From positions 1-18,352 of the forward strand of contig JBFKFP010000047.1 in the NCBI GenBank assembly GCA_041618535.1: a stretch of 18,352 bases of DNA, written 5' to 3'. The notes under the pieces are model-generated. The model was not told the DNA's origin. It was given only the letters and a program-made list of their open reading frames with translations, and ran no database searches. Shown here piece after piece: positions 1 through 8,200 of this stretch (within the stretch, counting starts at the first letter, position 1; each line of letters begins with the position of its first letter). The position numbers and the translations under genes are program-made. This DNA is from SHLJ01 sp041618535 (GTDB lineage: Bacteria; Bacteroidota; Bacteroidia; Flavobacteriales; Flavobacteriaceae).

Positions 1-687
1 GGCCGCCGCCCAGATCGGGTTGGTGGCATCATAGCCCGTGTAGCCAGGAGCTTGTGCGGGATCGCAGGGATCGTTCTGATCGGTGCCATTGTTGATCTCG
101 TTATCATCGTTTATGCCATCCCCATCCGTATCGCCTGAGACCTCGTAGGGATCTGTTCCGTTTGTAGCCTCATCGCCGTTGGTCACACCATCGCCATCGC
201 AGTCGGCCGCAGCCCAGATCGGGTTGGTGGCATCGTAGCCTGTATAGCCCGCTGCCTGTGCGGGATCGCAGGGATCGTTCTGATCGGTGCCGTTATTGAT
301 CTCGTTATCATCGTTTATGCCATCCCCGTCTGTATCACCTGACACCTCATAAGGGTCTGTTCCGTTGGTAGCCTCATCGCCATTGGTCACACCATCGCCA
401 TCGCAGTCGGCCGCCGCCCAGATCGGGTTGGTGGCATCATAGCCCGTGTAGCCAGGAGCTTGTGCGGGATCGCAGGGATCGTTCTGATCGGTGCCGTTGT
501 TGATCTCGTTATCATCGTTTATGCCATCCCCGTCGGTATCGCCTGACACTTCATAAGGATCGGTGCCGTTGGTAGCTTCATCGCCATTGGTCACACCATC
601 GCCATCGCAGTCGGCTGCCGCCCAGATCGGGTTGGTGGCATCGTAGCCGGTATAGCCCGCTGCCTGAGCCGGGTCGCAGGGATCGTT
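1..687 (-). repeat. 204-bp (68-residue) tandem repeat array, three full units plus a partial
   Basis: The motif CAGATCGGGTTGGTGGCATC recurs at 11, 215, 419 and 623, exactly 204 bp apart. In protein terms the units cover residues 458-525, 526-593 and 594-661, preceded by a 25-residue partial unit. Each unit has two Asp-rich loops (DCDGDGVTNGDE and DTDGDGINDDNE) and a Cys-containing linker reading NDPCDPAQA(P/A)GYTGY followed by DATNPIWAAA. The array runs off the window, so the copy number is unknown. Units alternate in their linker (PGYTG or AAGYTG) together with silent differences, which suggests a 408-bp higher-order unit. The array is clearly richer in GC than the rest of the gene. Confidence 0.95.
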
Positions 688-1983
688 TGGAGCAGAATCC
701 AAGGAATCAACTATTCCATCACCATCCGTGTCAACATCACAAGCCGAAGAGACCCCGGCATCGGTAACATCACTATTTGTTCCGGTATAACCATCCAAAC
801 CACCTGTAACCAAACCGTCAGAATCATAACCGGTACCTTCAAGTTCACCTGTGATCGAGGAACTTTCAGTAAACCCGGCTTCGAGCACATCATTACATGA
901 GTCCCCATCTGAATCTATATCCAGATGATCTGCAAGTCCATCGAGATCATTATCAAAATTATCGTTAACACCATCATTATTTGAATCTGTAAATCCAGGA
1001 TAATCGGGATCCAAATAATCAGGTAAACCGTCGCTATCTGAATCCTGACTCGGATCAACACCGCCTGACTCGACAGTATCCAGAATACCATCATTGTCAT
1101 CATCTAAATCGACATTATCATAAACGCCATCCCCATCATTATCTGAAGAGGCATAAATTGCCGCGGTAAATTGATCATCATCACTGGTTATAACATCGCC
1201 ATTTACTCCAAGAATATCTGAAGCCGAACCCCCTAATGCTGAAGAAGGAGAACTGGAGGTAGCCACAGCAATCCGGAAATTTTGGGTAGTTGTTATACCA
1301 ATATCAGATAACGGAACGAACCAATCGATAAAAATCGGATCGGTGGTACATCCGGAATAATTGTTCAGGGCATCCGATCTCTGGCTATTGGTATCTGTGC
1401 CATAAGTTCCAATATTGACTCCATTCGTACTACCGTCTACATTTTCTACCAGGACATCATTATTATTTCCACTCCCATAAATCACTTCGATCTCAAATCC
1501 CGGATTTCCGGCAATGCTGTTTGGATCAGAGGGTCCAAATTTCAAATCGGTATCGAACAAAAAACTATAGCCAAATGCTCCATTCGCCTGTTTGGCTATA
1601 CGCACTCTGAAAATCATTAATTCATCACCGTTATCGGGAGTTCCGTCGGGATCAGAGATGTAGTAATACCCACCGGCTGAACCTGTGATATCATCACTGA
1701 CAATCTCGGAGGCAGCACAGCTCGAACCTGTTTGCAAATCGGAGTCAACTTCTACCGAAAGCTGTGGCACGATAAGAAATGGGATTTCAAATTCAGGCAA
1801 TTCGTTTCCACCGGAGAAAACCGTGCCTCCGGAACTTATCCAGCCATCGCCGTTAGGATCCATCGGATTTGTTGCAGGTGTTGCAGGAGAATATATCTGG
1901 CCGGGAGTTTGACCATTTACTGTTCCAATCAGAAAAAGTGAAAAGAAAAGTTTGAATAAAAATTTAATATTTGAAAATTCCAT
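1..1983 (-). CDS. Secreted TSP3-like calcium-binding repeat protein, C-terminus outside window
   Basis: An open frame of 661 codons runs from an ATG at 1983-1981 to the window edge with no stop. Residues 1-25 look like a Sec signal peptide: a Lys-containing start, a hydrophobic Phe/Leu core, and likely cleavage near VNG-Q. Residues about 26-275 form an unrecognised globular region with few cysteines. From about residue 278 the protein is rich in Asp-Asn-Gly loops such as DNDGDGVYDN and DSDSDGLPD, which resemble thrombospondin type 3 calcium-binding repeats. From about residue 433 it becomes a regular 68-residue tandem repeat. Proteins of this build in flavobacteria are usually exported and often end in a type IX secretion or gliding-associated C-terminal domain. 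That end is not visible here, so the export route is inference. Function is unknown; an extracellular adhesin or structural role is plausible. No promoter was recognised. Confidence 0.85.
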   Translation of the reverse strand, partial: MEFSNIKFLFKLFFSLFLIGTVNGQTPGQIYSPATPATNPMDPNGDGWISSGGTVFSGGNELPEFEIPFLIVPQLSVEVDSDLQTGSSCAASEIVSDDITGSAGGYYYISDPDGTPDNGDELMIFRVRIAKQANGAFGYSFLFDTDLKFGPSDPNSIAGNPGFEIEVIYGSGNNNDVLVENVDGSTNGVNIGTYGTDTNSQRSDALNNYSGCTTDPIFIDWFVPLSDIGITTTQNFRIAVATSSSPSSALGGSASDILGVNGDVITSDDDQFTAAIYASSDNDGDGVYDNVDLDDDNDGILDTVESGGVDPSQDSDSDGLPDYLDPDYPGFTDSNNDGVNDNFDNDLDGLADHLDIDSDGDSCNDVLEAGFTESSSITGELEGTGYDSDGLVTGGLDGYTGTNSDVTDAGVSSACDVDTDGDGIVDSLDSAPNDPCDPAQAAGYTGYDATNPIWAAADCDGDGVTNGDEATNGTDPYEVSGDTDGDGINDDNEINNGTDQNDPCDPAQAPGYTGYDATNPIWAAADCDGDGVTNGDEATNGTDPYEVSGDTDGDGINDDNEINNGTDQNDPCDPAQAAGYTGYDATNPIWAAADCDGDGVTNGDEATNGTDPYEVSGDTDGDGINDDNEINNGTDQNDPCDPAQAPGYTGYDATNPIWAAA

Positions 1984-2381
1984 TTTTCAAATTGATTTAT
2001 TACTGCTTTAACGAAACTATTTTACCAATCTGCCATGTTCTTTCTACCATGTTTGATATAAAAATTCGGTATGGAAATCCCATCCCGAATTTTTCACATT
2101 TTGGTCTTGATTGATATATACCCTGAAAAATAGAATATAAATCGGAATATCGGGGCTTGGAAACTTCTGGAAATTTCCATGTGTAAGCACCCAGGTTAGT
2201 GCTCTTCATTTAGGTTAGGGTTAAGCATGGTCGTTCTTATAATAATTTCAGTAATCCATGCTATTGAGAATAAATCCTTTAATAGCTTAGAATTTAATTA
2301 AAGAAAAGAACTGATTCATTACAGATTGTGGTAAACAATTTTGATCTAATCAATTCAAATTCTTAGGTATCGGTTAAATCA

Positions 2382-2401
2382 GATTAATTATTCAATTAAT
2401 C
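2382..2401. repeat. Inverted repeat GATTAATT / AATTAATC
   Basis: Perfect 8-bp arms at 2382-2389 and 2394-2401 flank a 4-base spacer. It is AT-rich, so chance is possible. It is the leftmost of four dyads in the spacer upstream of prfC and could be a protein-binding site or a weak hairpin. Confidence 0.4.
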
Positions 2402-2420
2402 AGCTGTTAATATATGAATA

Positions 2421-2442
2421 GACACTTTATATATAAAATGTC
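2421..2442. promoter_or_regulatory. 22-bp operator-like dyad
   Basis: The arms GACACTTTATA (2421-2431) and TATAAAATGTC (2432-2442) form a spacerless dyad with one mismatched pair. The GACA/TGTC ends give it more information than a simple AT palindrome. Length and symmetry fit a dimeric regulator site, but no regulator is known from this sequence. Confidence 0.4.
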
Positions 2443-2468
2443 ACCACGTATAGTATTTCAATTTTATA

Positions 2469-2502
2469 TTTTATCGATAAAATGCATTTTTTATCGATAA
2501 AA
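2469..2502. promoter_or_regulatory. Twin perfect palindromes TTTTATCGATAAAA, 20 bp apart
   Basis: The perfect 14-bp palindrome TTTTATCGATAAAA occurs at 2469-2482 and again at 2489-2502. Both copies are followed by TGCA, so this is also a direct repeat of about 18 bp with a 20-bp period. Two dyads set nearly two helical turns apart lie on the same DNA face, the usual arrangement for cooperative binding by a dimeric regulator. They lie about 300 bp upstream of prfC and about 490 bp upstream of the divergent secreted-protein gene, so the controlled gene is uncertain. Confidence 0.5.
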
Positions 2503-2758
2503 TGCAAATAAAAAGAGTTGAAATGTAAAAACCAAATTCTTTCTATCTTTTTTTAAAATTAGTTAAATTTTGTGATACTTTTCTTACTTATAAGAAATAA
2601 TTTGCTAATATTTAGATGTTTACTTTATAAAAATCGGCAATTTCTTGAAAAAATCATTCGGAAATCACTCAATTACCATGGCTTGCAAATTATCTTAGTT
2701 AAAGTTCCATAAAAGTGTCGATGAGTTGTTTTTCACAATATAATGCATCAGCTGGAAT

Positions 2759-2791
2759 TTTGGTATTCCTGTGGGAATAGAATTATATTTG
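2759..2791 (+). promoter_or_regulatory. Predicted Bacteroidota-type promoter of prfC
   Basis: A -33 element TTTG at 2759-2762 and a perfect -7 element TATATTTG at 2784-2791 are separated by 21 bases. This matches the consensus TTTG, 19-21 bases, TAnnTTTG of the Bacteroidota primary sigma factor. The predicted transcript starts close to 2797, leaving a leader of only about 10 bases before the prfC ATG at 2808. Confidence 0.6.
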
Positions 2792-2807
2792 CGCACATTT
2801 TGTTCAC

Positions 2808-4397
2808 ATGGGATTCAAAGAGGAAATTAAAAGAAGACGGACGTTCGGCATAGTATCTCACCCTGATGCAGGTAAAACCACGCTCACAGAGAAATTGTTG
2901 CTTTTTGGTGGCGCCATTCAGGAAGCAGGCGCGGTTAAAAGCAATAAAATCAAGAAAGGTGCAACCAGCGATTTTATGGAGATCGAGAGACAGCGGGGTA
3001 TTTCTGTGGCTACCTCAGTACTGGCTTTTGAATATGATGGTATTAAAGTTAATATCCTGGATACACCAGGGCACAAAGACTTTGCCGAAGACACCTTCAG
3101 GACACTGACTGCTGTAGACAGTGTTATAGTGGTAATAGATGTTGCTAAGGGTGTGGAAGAACAGACGGAAAAACTTGTGGAGGTCTGCCGGATGCGCCAT
3201 ATACCGATGATCGTTTTTATCAACAAATTGGATCGTGAAGGGAAAGACGCCTTCGACCTTCTTGATGAGATCGAACAAAAGCTCGGTCTTAGAGTTGCTC
3301 CTCTGAGTTTTCCAATTGGTATGGGATATGATTTTAAAGGCATCTATAACATCTGGGAAAAAAATATCAATCTTTTTACCGGAGACCCGAAAAAGGACAT
3401 TGAAGATACCATTGAGATCACTGATTTGAGCGACCCTTCCCTGGATAGCCTTATAGGTGAAGCTACCGCCGAGCAGCTGAGAGAGGAAATTGAATTGGTG
3501 ACTGAGGTTTATCCCGATTTTGATAAACAAGCCTATCTGGACGGACAACTACAACCGGTATTCTTCGGTTCAGCCCTTAATAATTTCGGGGTGCGTGAAC
3601 TTTTAGATTGTTTCGTCTCAATCGCTCCTCCTCCCCGGCCAAAGGAAAGTGATACACGCCTGGTAAAACCGGATGAAAAAAATTTTACGGGATTTGTCTT
3701 CAAGATCCATGCAAACATGGATCCCAATCATCGTGACCGACTGGCATTTGTCAAGATTGTTTCCGGGGAATTCAAAAGGAACACCCCTTACCTGCATGTA
3801 AGGCACAATAAAAATCTTAAATTCTCAAGCCCGAATGCATTTTTCGCTGAGAAAAAAGAGGTAGTTGATATATCATATCCCGGCGATATTGTTGGATTAC
3901 ATGATACCGGCAACTTTAAAATTGGTGACACTTTAACCGAGGGCGAACTTCTGAATTATAAAGGCATCCCGAGTTTCTCTCCCGAACATTTCAGGTATAT
4001 CAACAATGCCGATCCTATGAAAGCCAAGCAGTTATATAAGGGTATAGACCAATTGATGGATGAGGGTGTTGCACAATTATTCACCTTAGACCTGAACGGA
4101 AGAAAGGTGATCGGTACGGTTGGAGCGCTTCAATATGATGTTATACAATACCGGCTGGAGCATGAATATGGGGCCAAATGCTCATACGAGAATTTGAATG
4201 TCCATAAAGCCTGCTGGGTTCAACCCAAAGATGAGACCAATAAGGAATTCATTGAATTCAAAAGGGTAAAACAGAAATATCTTGCAAGGGACAAACAGGG
4301 TCAGATGGTCTTTCTTGCAGACTCCGCCTTTTCTCTTCAAATGACCCAGCAAAAATACCCAAGTATCGAATTTCATTATTCCTCAGAATTTGAATGA
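2808..4397 (+). CDS. prfC: Peptide chain release factor 3 (RF3)
   Basis: RF3 is a ribosome-bound translational GTPase that recycles release factors RF1 and RF2 after stop-codon hydrolysis in the cytoplasm. The 529-residue product has the same length as E. coli PrfC and aligns with it throughout. The P-loop SHPDAGKT is at residues 17-24, the switch II motif DTPGH at 85-89, and the base-specificity motif NKLD at 139-142. The phrases FTGFVFKIHANMDPNHRDR and YPGDIVGLHD mark the second domain. The ATG at 2808 keeps the family N-terminus (a basic stretch just before RTFGIVSHPDAGKT). No strong Shine-Dalgarno is visible, which is common in this phylum. It has its own promoter, and the next plus-strand gene starts 174 bases downstream with no clear terminator between them. 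Confidence 0.98.
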   Translation: MGFKEEIKRRRTFGIVSHPDAGKTTLTEKLLLFGGAIQEAGAVKSNKIKKGATSDFMEIERQRGISVATSVLAFEYDGIKVNILDTPGHKDFAEDTFRTLTAVDSVIVVIDVAKGVEEQTEKLVEVCRMRHIPMIVFINKLDREGKDAFDLLDEIEQKLGLRVAPLSFPIGMGYDFKGIYNIWEKNINLFTGDPKKDIEDTIEITDLSDPSLDSLIGEATAEQLREEIELVTEVYPDFDKQAYLDGQLQPVFFGSALNNFGVRELLDCFVSIAPPPRPKESDTRLVKPDEKNFTGFVFKIHANMDPNHRDRLAFVKIVSGEFKRNTPYLHVRHNKNLKFSSPNAFFAEKKEVVDISYPGDIVGLHDTGNFKIGDTLTEGELLNYKGIPSFSPEHFRYINNADPMKAKQLYKGIDQLMDEGVAQLFTLDLNGRKVIGTVGALQYDVIQYRLEHEYGAKCSYENLNVHKACWVQPKDETNKEFIEFKRVKQKYLARDKQGQMVFLADSAFSLQMTQQKYPSIEFHYSSEFE

Positions 4398-4467
4398 CCA
4401 CCGTATTTATAAAGTCCTAAATTTCAGTAATTTAAAAAATGACGTTCGTCGTTTTTATCGACATTTG

Positions 4468-4498
4468 TTTGCATATTATCGATTTTTCACTACATTTA
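4468..4498 (+). promoter_or_regulatory. Possible promoter of the mono-cluster protein
   Basis: TTTG at 4468-4471 is followed after 19 bases by TACATTTA at 4491-4498, one base off the TAnnTTTG consensus. It would give a leader of roughly 65-70 bases for the gene at 4572. The sequence is AT-rich, so a chance match is quite possible. Confidence 0.3.
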
Positions 4499-4571
4499 AT
4501 CGAATTTTTGAATTTTAACATGAACTTCTTTTCTAAATTAGAAGTGATTCGAACCCCAAATTTGAACACTT

Positions 4572-4802
4572 ATGGAAACCTACGACAATGCCTTCAGCAA
4601 CGAAGAAATTACAGTTACTTTTGAACCTCGACTGTGTGTACACGCCGGAAAGTGTGCCCAGGAATTAAGCGACGTATTTCGCACTTCGGTAATCCCATGG
4701 ATAAATCTTGACGGATGTCCGACATCACGCGTAATAGAACAAATTAAAAGATGCCCGTCTGGCGCATTGAAATTTCACTACAACAAAAAAGAGGCTGTAT
4801 AA
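4572..4802 (+). CDS. Divergent [4Fe-4S] mono-cluster protein (YjdI/Fer4_19-like)
   Basis: This 76-residue protein resembles the divergent 4Fe-4S mono-cluster family that includes E. coli YjdI. It has the family hallmarks: LCVHAGKC (Cys22 and Cys28), a central PWI motif at 42-44, and a C-terminal RCPSGAL with Cys61. A fourth cysteine, Cys49 in NLDGCPT, probably completes the cluster ligands; that assignment is inference. Family members are thought to bind one iron-sulfur cluster, but their cellular role is poorly known. The ATG at 4572 was chosen because an overlapping frame starting at 4439 is unlike any protein and is very AT-rich. The gene is the last on the plus strand before a strong terminator and may be partly co-transcribed with prfC. 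Confidence 0.85.
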   Translation: METYDNAFSNEEITVTFEPRLCVHAGKCAQELSDVFRTSVIPWINLDGCPTSRVIEQIKRCPSGALKFHYNKKEAV

Positions 4803-4839
4803 ATTTTTAGAACTAAACTGTTATTGTAGCCTCATTTTT

Positions 4840-4873
4840 GAATCCCCTTAACCTACTATAAGGGGATTCTTTT
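4840..4873 (+). terminator. Intrinsic terminator after the plus-strand genes
   Basis: A perfect 11-bp stem, GAATCCCCTTA (4840-4850) and TAAGGGGATTC (4859-4869), with an 8-base loop, is followed by TTTT. On the minus strand the stem is followed by an A-rich run, so it terminates plus-strand transcripts only. Its T-run touches the stop codon of the converging DUF3467 gene. Confidence 0.85.
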
Positions 4874-5192
4874 ATGCCTGTCCGGTGGGGCCAAAGTTCA
4901 GTGGAATTGGTTGTTTATCATAGTCCTTGATCTCACCGTGCGAATTCTCAAACCGCTTGACATTTTCGTTCAATGCTTTGGCAAGTCTTTTGGCATGCTG
5001 AGGTGTTAGGATAATTCGTGATTTAACCTTGCTTTTTGGAACTCCCGGCATTATGTTAACGAAATCAAGAACAAATTCAGAAACTGAATGATTTATTATA
5101 GCCAGGTTGGAATAGATTCCTTGTGCTACATTCTCATCCAACTCAATATTGATCTGTCCCGCTTTTGGATTTTTTTTCTTTTGGTCTGACAT
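4872..5192 (-). CDS. DUF3467 family protein
   Basis: This 106-residue, soluble, highly charged protein opens with a Lys-rich segment (SDQKKKNPKAG) and then INIELDENVAQGIYSNLAIINHS, typical of the DUF3467 family. It continues with SEFVLDFVNIMPG and a segment about turning on LTPQHAKRLAKALNENV. There is no signal peptide, membrane segment or known catalytic motif. The family's function is unknown. From general knowledge, this family is often found just downstream of rpoC in Bacteroidota, which hints at a link to core gene expression, but that is inference. The start ATG at 5192 lies 28 bases beyond the rpoC terminator T-run, so it either relies on read-through or has its own promoter (see 5211-5241). 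The stop TAA is at 4874-4872. Confidence 0.85.
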   Translation of the reverse strand: MSDQKKKNPKAGQINIELDENVAQGIYSNLAIINHSVSEFVLDFVNIMPGVPKSKVKSRIILTPQHAKRLAKALNENVKRFENSHGEIKDYDKQPIPLNFGPTGQA

Positions 5193-5210
5193 TTTATTTC
5201 TCTTTGAGAT

Positions 5211-5241
5211 TAAATATATGAAAAAAAGATCCCGGCATAAA
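5211..5241 (-). promoter_or_regulatory. Possible promoter of DUF3467 overlapping the rpoC terminator
   Basis: On the minus strand, TTTA at 5241-5238 (inside the terminator loop) is followed by 19 bases and TATATTTA at 5218-5211. Each element is one base off the TTTG / TAnnTTTG consensus. It would start a transcript about 10-15 bases upstream of the DUF3467 ATG. The match is suggestive only. Confidence 0.3.
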
Positions 5242-5249
5242 GCCGGGAT
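5221..5249 (-). terminator. Intrinsic terminator of the rpoBC operon
   Basis: Read on the minus strand, ATCCCGGC (5249-5242), a 5-base loop, and GCCGGGAT (5236-5229) make a perfect GC-rich 8-bp stem. It is followed by C and seven T's (5227-5221). It lies about 45 bases after the rpoC stop. Confidence 0.9.
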
Positions 5250-5264
5250 TGATTCTTATTATTT

Positions 5265-5289
5265 CACTGCAGCTTTTATAACCGCAGTG
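5265..5289 (-). other. Second hairpin between the rpoC stop and the terminator
   Basis: On the minus strand CACTGCGGT (5289-5281) can pair with GCTGCAGTG (5273-5265) around a 7-base loop, giving nine pairs of which two are G-U. No T-run follows. It could protect the rpoC 3' end or assist the terminator just downstream. Confidence 0.5.
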
Positions 5290-5294
5290 CCTGA

Positions 5295-8200
5295 TTAATT
5301 ATAATTCATCTCTTCCTTGGCCTGCATCATTTCGTCGAATTCCTCTTTTGATCCGACAATGATATTATCATAGTTCCTCATACCGGTTCCGGACGGGATC
5401 TTGTGGCCAACGATAACGTTCTCTTTCAAGCCTTCAAGGGTATCTATCTTACCATTCACAGCTGCCTCGTTCAGTACTTTAGTAGTTTCCTGGAAGGAAG
5501 CCGCAGAAATGAACGACTTGGTCTGAAGTGAAGCCCTCGTGATTCCCTGTAGGATTGGTGTAGCTGTTGCAGGACGTGCGTCACGCGCAACCACTAAATT
5601 CTTATCCTCTCTCCTCAATAATGAGTTCTCATCGCGAAGTTCCCTGGAAGTAATTATCTGACCTTGCTTGAGGTTTACTGAATCACCGGCATCTTCAACA
5701 ACTTTCTTGCCGAAGATCTCATCGTTCTCCTCAATGAAGTCGGAAGTGTGAACCAATTGATTCTCAAGGAAGATTGTATCTCCTGAATCATTGATCTCTA
5801 CCTTTCTCATCATCTGGCGAACAACGACTTCGAAATGTTTGTCATTGATCTTAACACCCTGTAATCGATATACTTCCTGCACTTCATTCACAAGGTATTG
5901 CTGTACGGCTGATGGTCCTTTTATATTAAGGATATCAGCAGGAGTAATGGATCCGTCTGACAATGGCATTCCTGCTTTCACATAATCGTTCTCCTGAACA
6001 AGGATCTGGTTAGACAATTTTACAAGATACTTCTTTACCTCACCAATTTTAGACTCCACAATGACCTCGCGGTTTCCACGCTTGATCTTTCCGAAGGAAA
6101 CAACACCATCAATCTCACTTACTACAGCAGGGTTTGATGGATTCCTTGCCTCGAACAATTCTGTAACTCTTGGAAGACCTCCTGTAATATCCCCTGTCTT
6201 TGCAGATTTTCTAGGTATCTTGACAAGAATCTTACCGATCGTTATCTTCTCTCCGTCATCTATCATCAGGTGTGCACCAACCGGCAAGTTGTAAGACCGC
6301 ACCGTATTACCTTTGGAATCTTCAATATGCAAGGTCGGGATCAGTTTCTTGTTTCTTGACTCTACTATTACCTTTTCCTGGAAACCGGTCTGCTCGTCGA
6401 TCTCTACCTGGTAGGTTATCCCCTGTTCGATGTTCTCGTATTTGATCTTTCCTGAGAATTCCGATATAATTACCCCGTTATACGGATCCCACTGGCAGAC
6501 TACGTCGCCAGACTTAAGCTTTGACCCGTCCTTTACGAATATTGTTGATCCGTATGGAATATTATTTGTGCTCAGGGTGATTCCTGTTTTGTCATCTACT
6601 AATTTCAATTCAGAGGAACGCGAAATAACGATATCTACCTTGTTGCCTTCAGCATCTTCACCTTTGACCGTGCGCAGATCCTCTATTTCCGCTCGCCCGT
6701 CATATTTCGCAATGATCTTGTTCTCTTCGGAAATGTTACCGGCAATACCACCTACGTGGAAGGTCCTCAATGTAAGCTGTGTCCCCGGTTCACCAATAGA
6801 CTGGGCAGCGATCACGCCAACAGCCTCTCCTCTTTGAACCATTTTACCTGTGGCAAGGTTCTGACCATAACACTTGGTACAGATTCCTTTTTTTGCCTCA
6901 CAGGTTAGTGGTGACCTGGCCTCAACGGATTCAATCGGAGAGTCATCGATGATCTTAGCTAATTCATCACTGATCAGCTCACCTGCCTCAACCAAAAGTT
7001 CCTCCGTATTAGGATGATAGATATCATGAAGTGCCACCCTTCCGCTGATGCGCTCTTCAAGGGTTTCCACGATTTCTTCATTCTTCTTTAAAGGCTTTAT
7101 GGTCACACCTCTCAAAGTGCCACAATCCTCGATATTTACGATAACATCCTGAGATACGTCAACCAATCTACGAGTGAGGTATCCCGCATCAGCCGTTTTA
7201 AGGGCGGTATCTGCAAGACCCTTACGGGCACCGTGAGTCGAGATAAAGTATTCGAGAATTGAAAGTCCTTCCTTAAAGTTTGAAAGGATAGGGTTCTCGA
7301 TGATCTCACCACCTCCGGCGGTCGATTTCTTGGGCTTGGCCATAAGTCCACGCATCCCGGTCAGCTGACGAATCTGTTCTTTAGATCCTCTAGCTCCGGA
7401 ATCGAGCATCATATATACAGAGTTAAAGCCCTGCTGGTCTTCGCTGATACGCTTCATCGACAGTTCGGTAAGCTCAGCATTTGTAGATGTCCAAATATCG
7501 ATCACCTGGTTGTAACGTTCGTTATTGGTGATCAGACCCATATTATAGTTAGCCATGATACCATCAACCTGTTTATTGGCATCATCTATCATGGTTTGTT
7601 TTTCTGCCGGGATAATGATATCACCAAGGCTAAAGGACAATCCTCCCTGGAAGGCGAATTTATATCCAAGATCTTTAATCTCATCGAGGAATTTCGATGT
7701 TTCCGGTACACTGGTCACTTTCAGGATCTTTCCGATGATATCCCTTAGTGACTTTTTGGTCAGTACCTCGTTTACGAAGCCGGCCCTCCCTGGAACCTGC
7801 TCATTGAACAGCACTCGTCCGACAGTGGTTTCGATCACCTGCCTTGTTAGATCACCATCCTCATTAAAATCCATTACCCTTACCTTGATCTGGGCATTAA
7901 GATCCACACGACCCTCATTGTAAGCAATGATAACCTCTTCAGGTGAATAGAAGGTCAGACCTTCGCCCTTAACGGCGTTATCCTTGGTCGACTTACGCAT
8001 TTTGGTCATATAATAAAGACCAAGTACCATATCCTGCGAAGGAACGGTAATCGGCGAACCGTTGGCCGGGTTAAGGATATTATGAGAAGCCAGCATTAAC
8101 AGCTGTGCTTCCAGAATAGCCTCAGGGCCAAGTGGAAGGTGAACTGCCATCTGGTCACCATCGAAGTCGGCATTGAAGGCTGTACACACCAGGGGGTGAA

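Larger units (their letters stand above)
1984..2807. other. Long AT-rich divergent intergenic region
   Basis: This 824-base stretch separates the divergent TSP3-like gene and prfC. Bases from about 2220 to 2790 are very AT-rich with no convincing open frame. It holds several inverted repeats, listed separately, and the prfC promoter at its right end. A 69-codon minus-strand frame at 2000-2209 lacks recognisable features and was not called. Other small dyads are present, such as a 7-bp arm pair around 2580-2597. No RNA gene or riboswitch was recognised. Confidence 0.7.

Noticed and set aside
1..687. CRISPR-like periodic repeat
   Set aside because: The 204-bp period has no spacers, stays in one coding frame and encodes calcium-binding loops.
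711..1103. Two short minus-strand frames rich in Met, Ile and Val within the TSP3-like gene
   Set aside because: They are out-of-frame readings of GAT/GGT-rich calcium-loop codons; the true frame is open throughout 1-1983.
2000..2209. 69-codon minus-strand open frame just upstream of the secreted-protein gene
   Set aside because: No recognisable domain, signal or ribosome site; its residue make-up looks arbitrary and the stretch sits in a low-GC spacer. A degraded gene remnant cannot be excluded, but nothing supports it.
4439..4624. Open frame overlapping the start of the mono-cluster protein gene
   Set aside because: It reads through AT-rich spacer, is Phe/Ile/Leu-rich by composition alone and conflicts with the well-supported frame starting at 4572.
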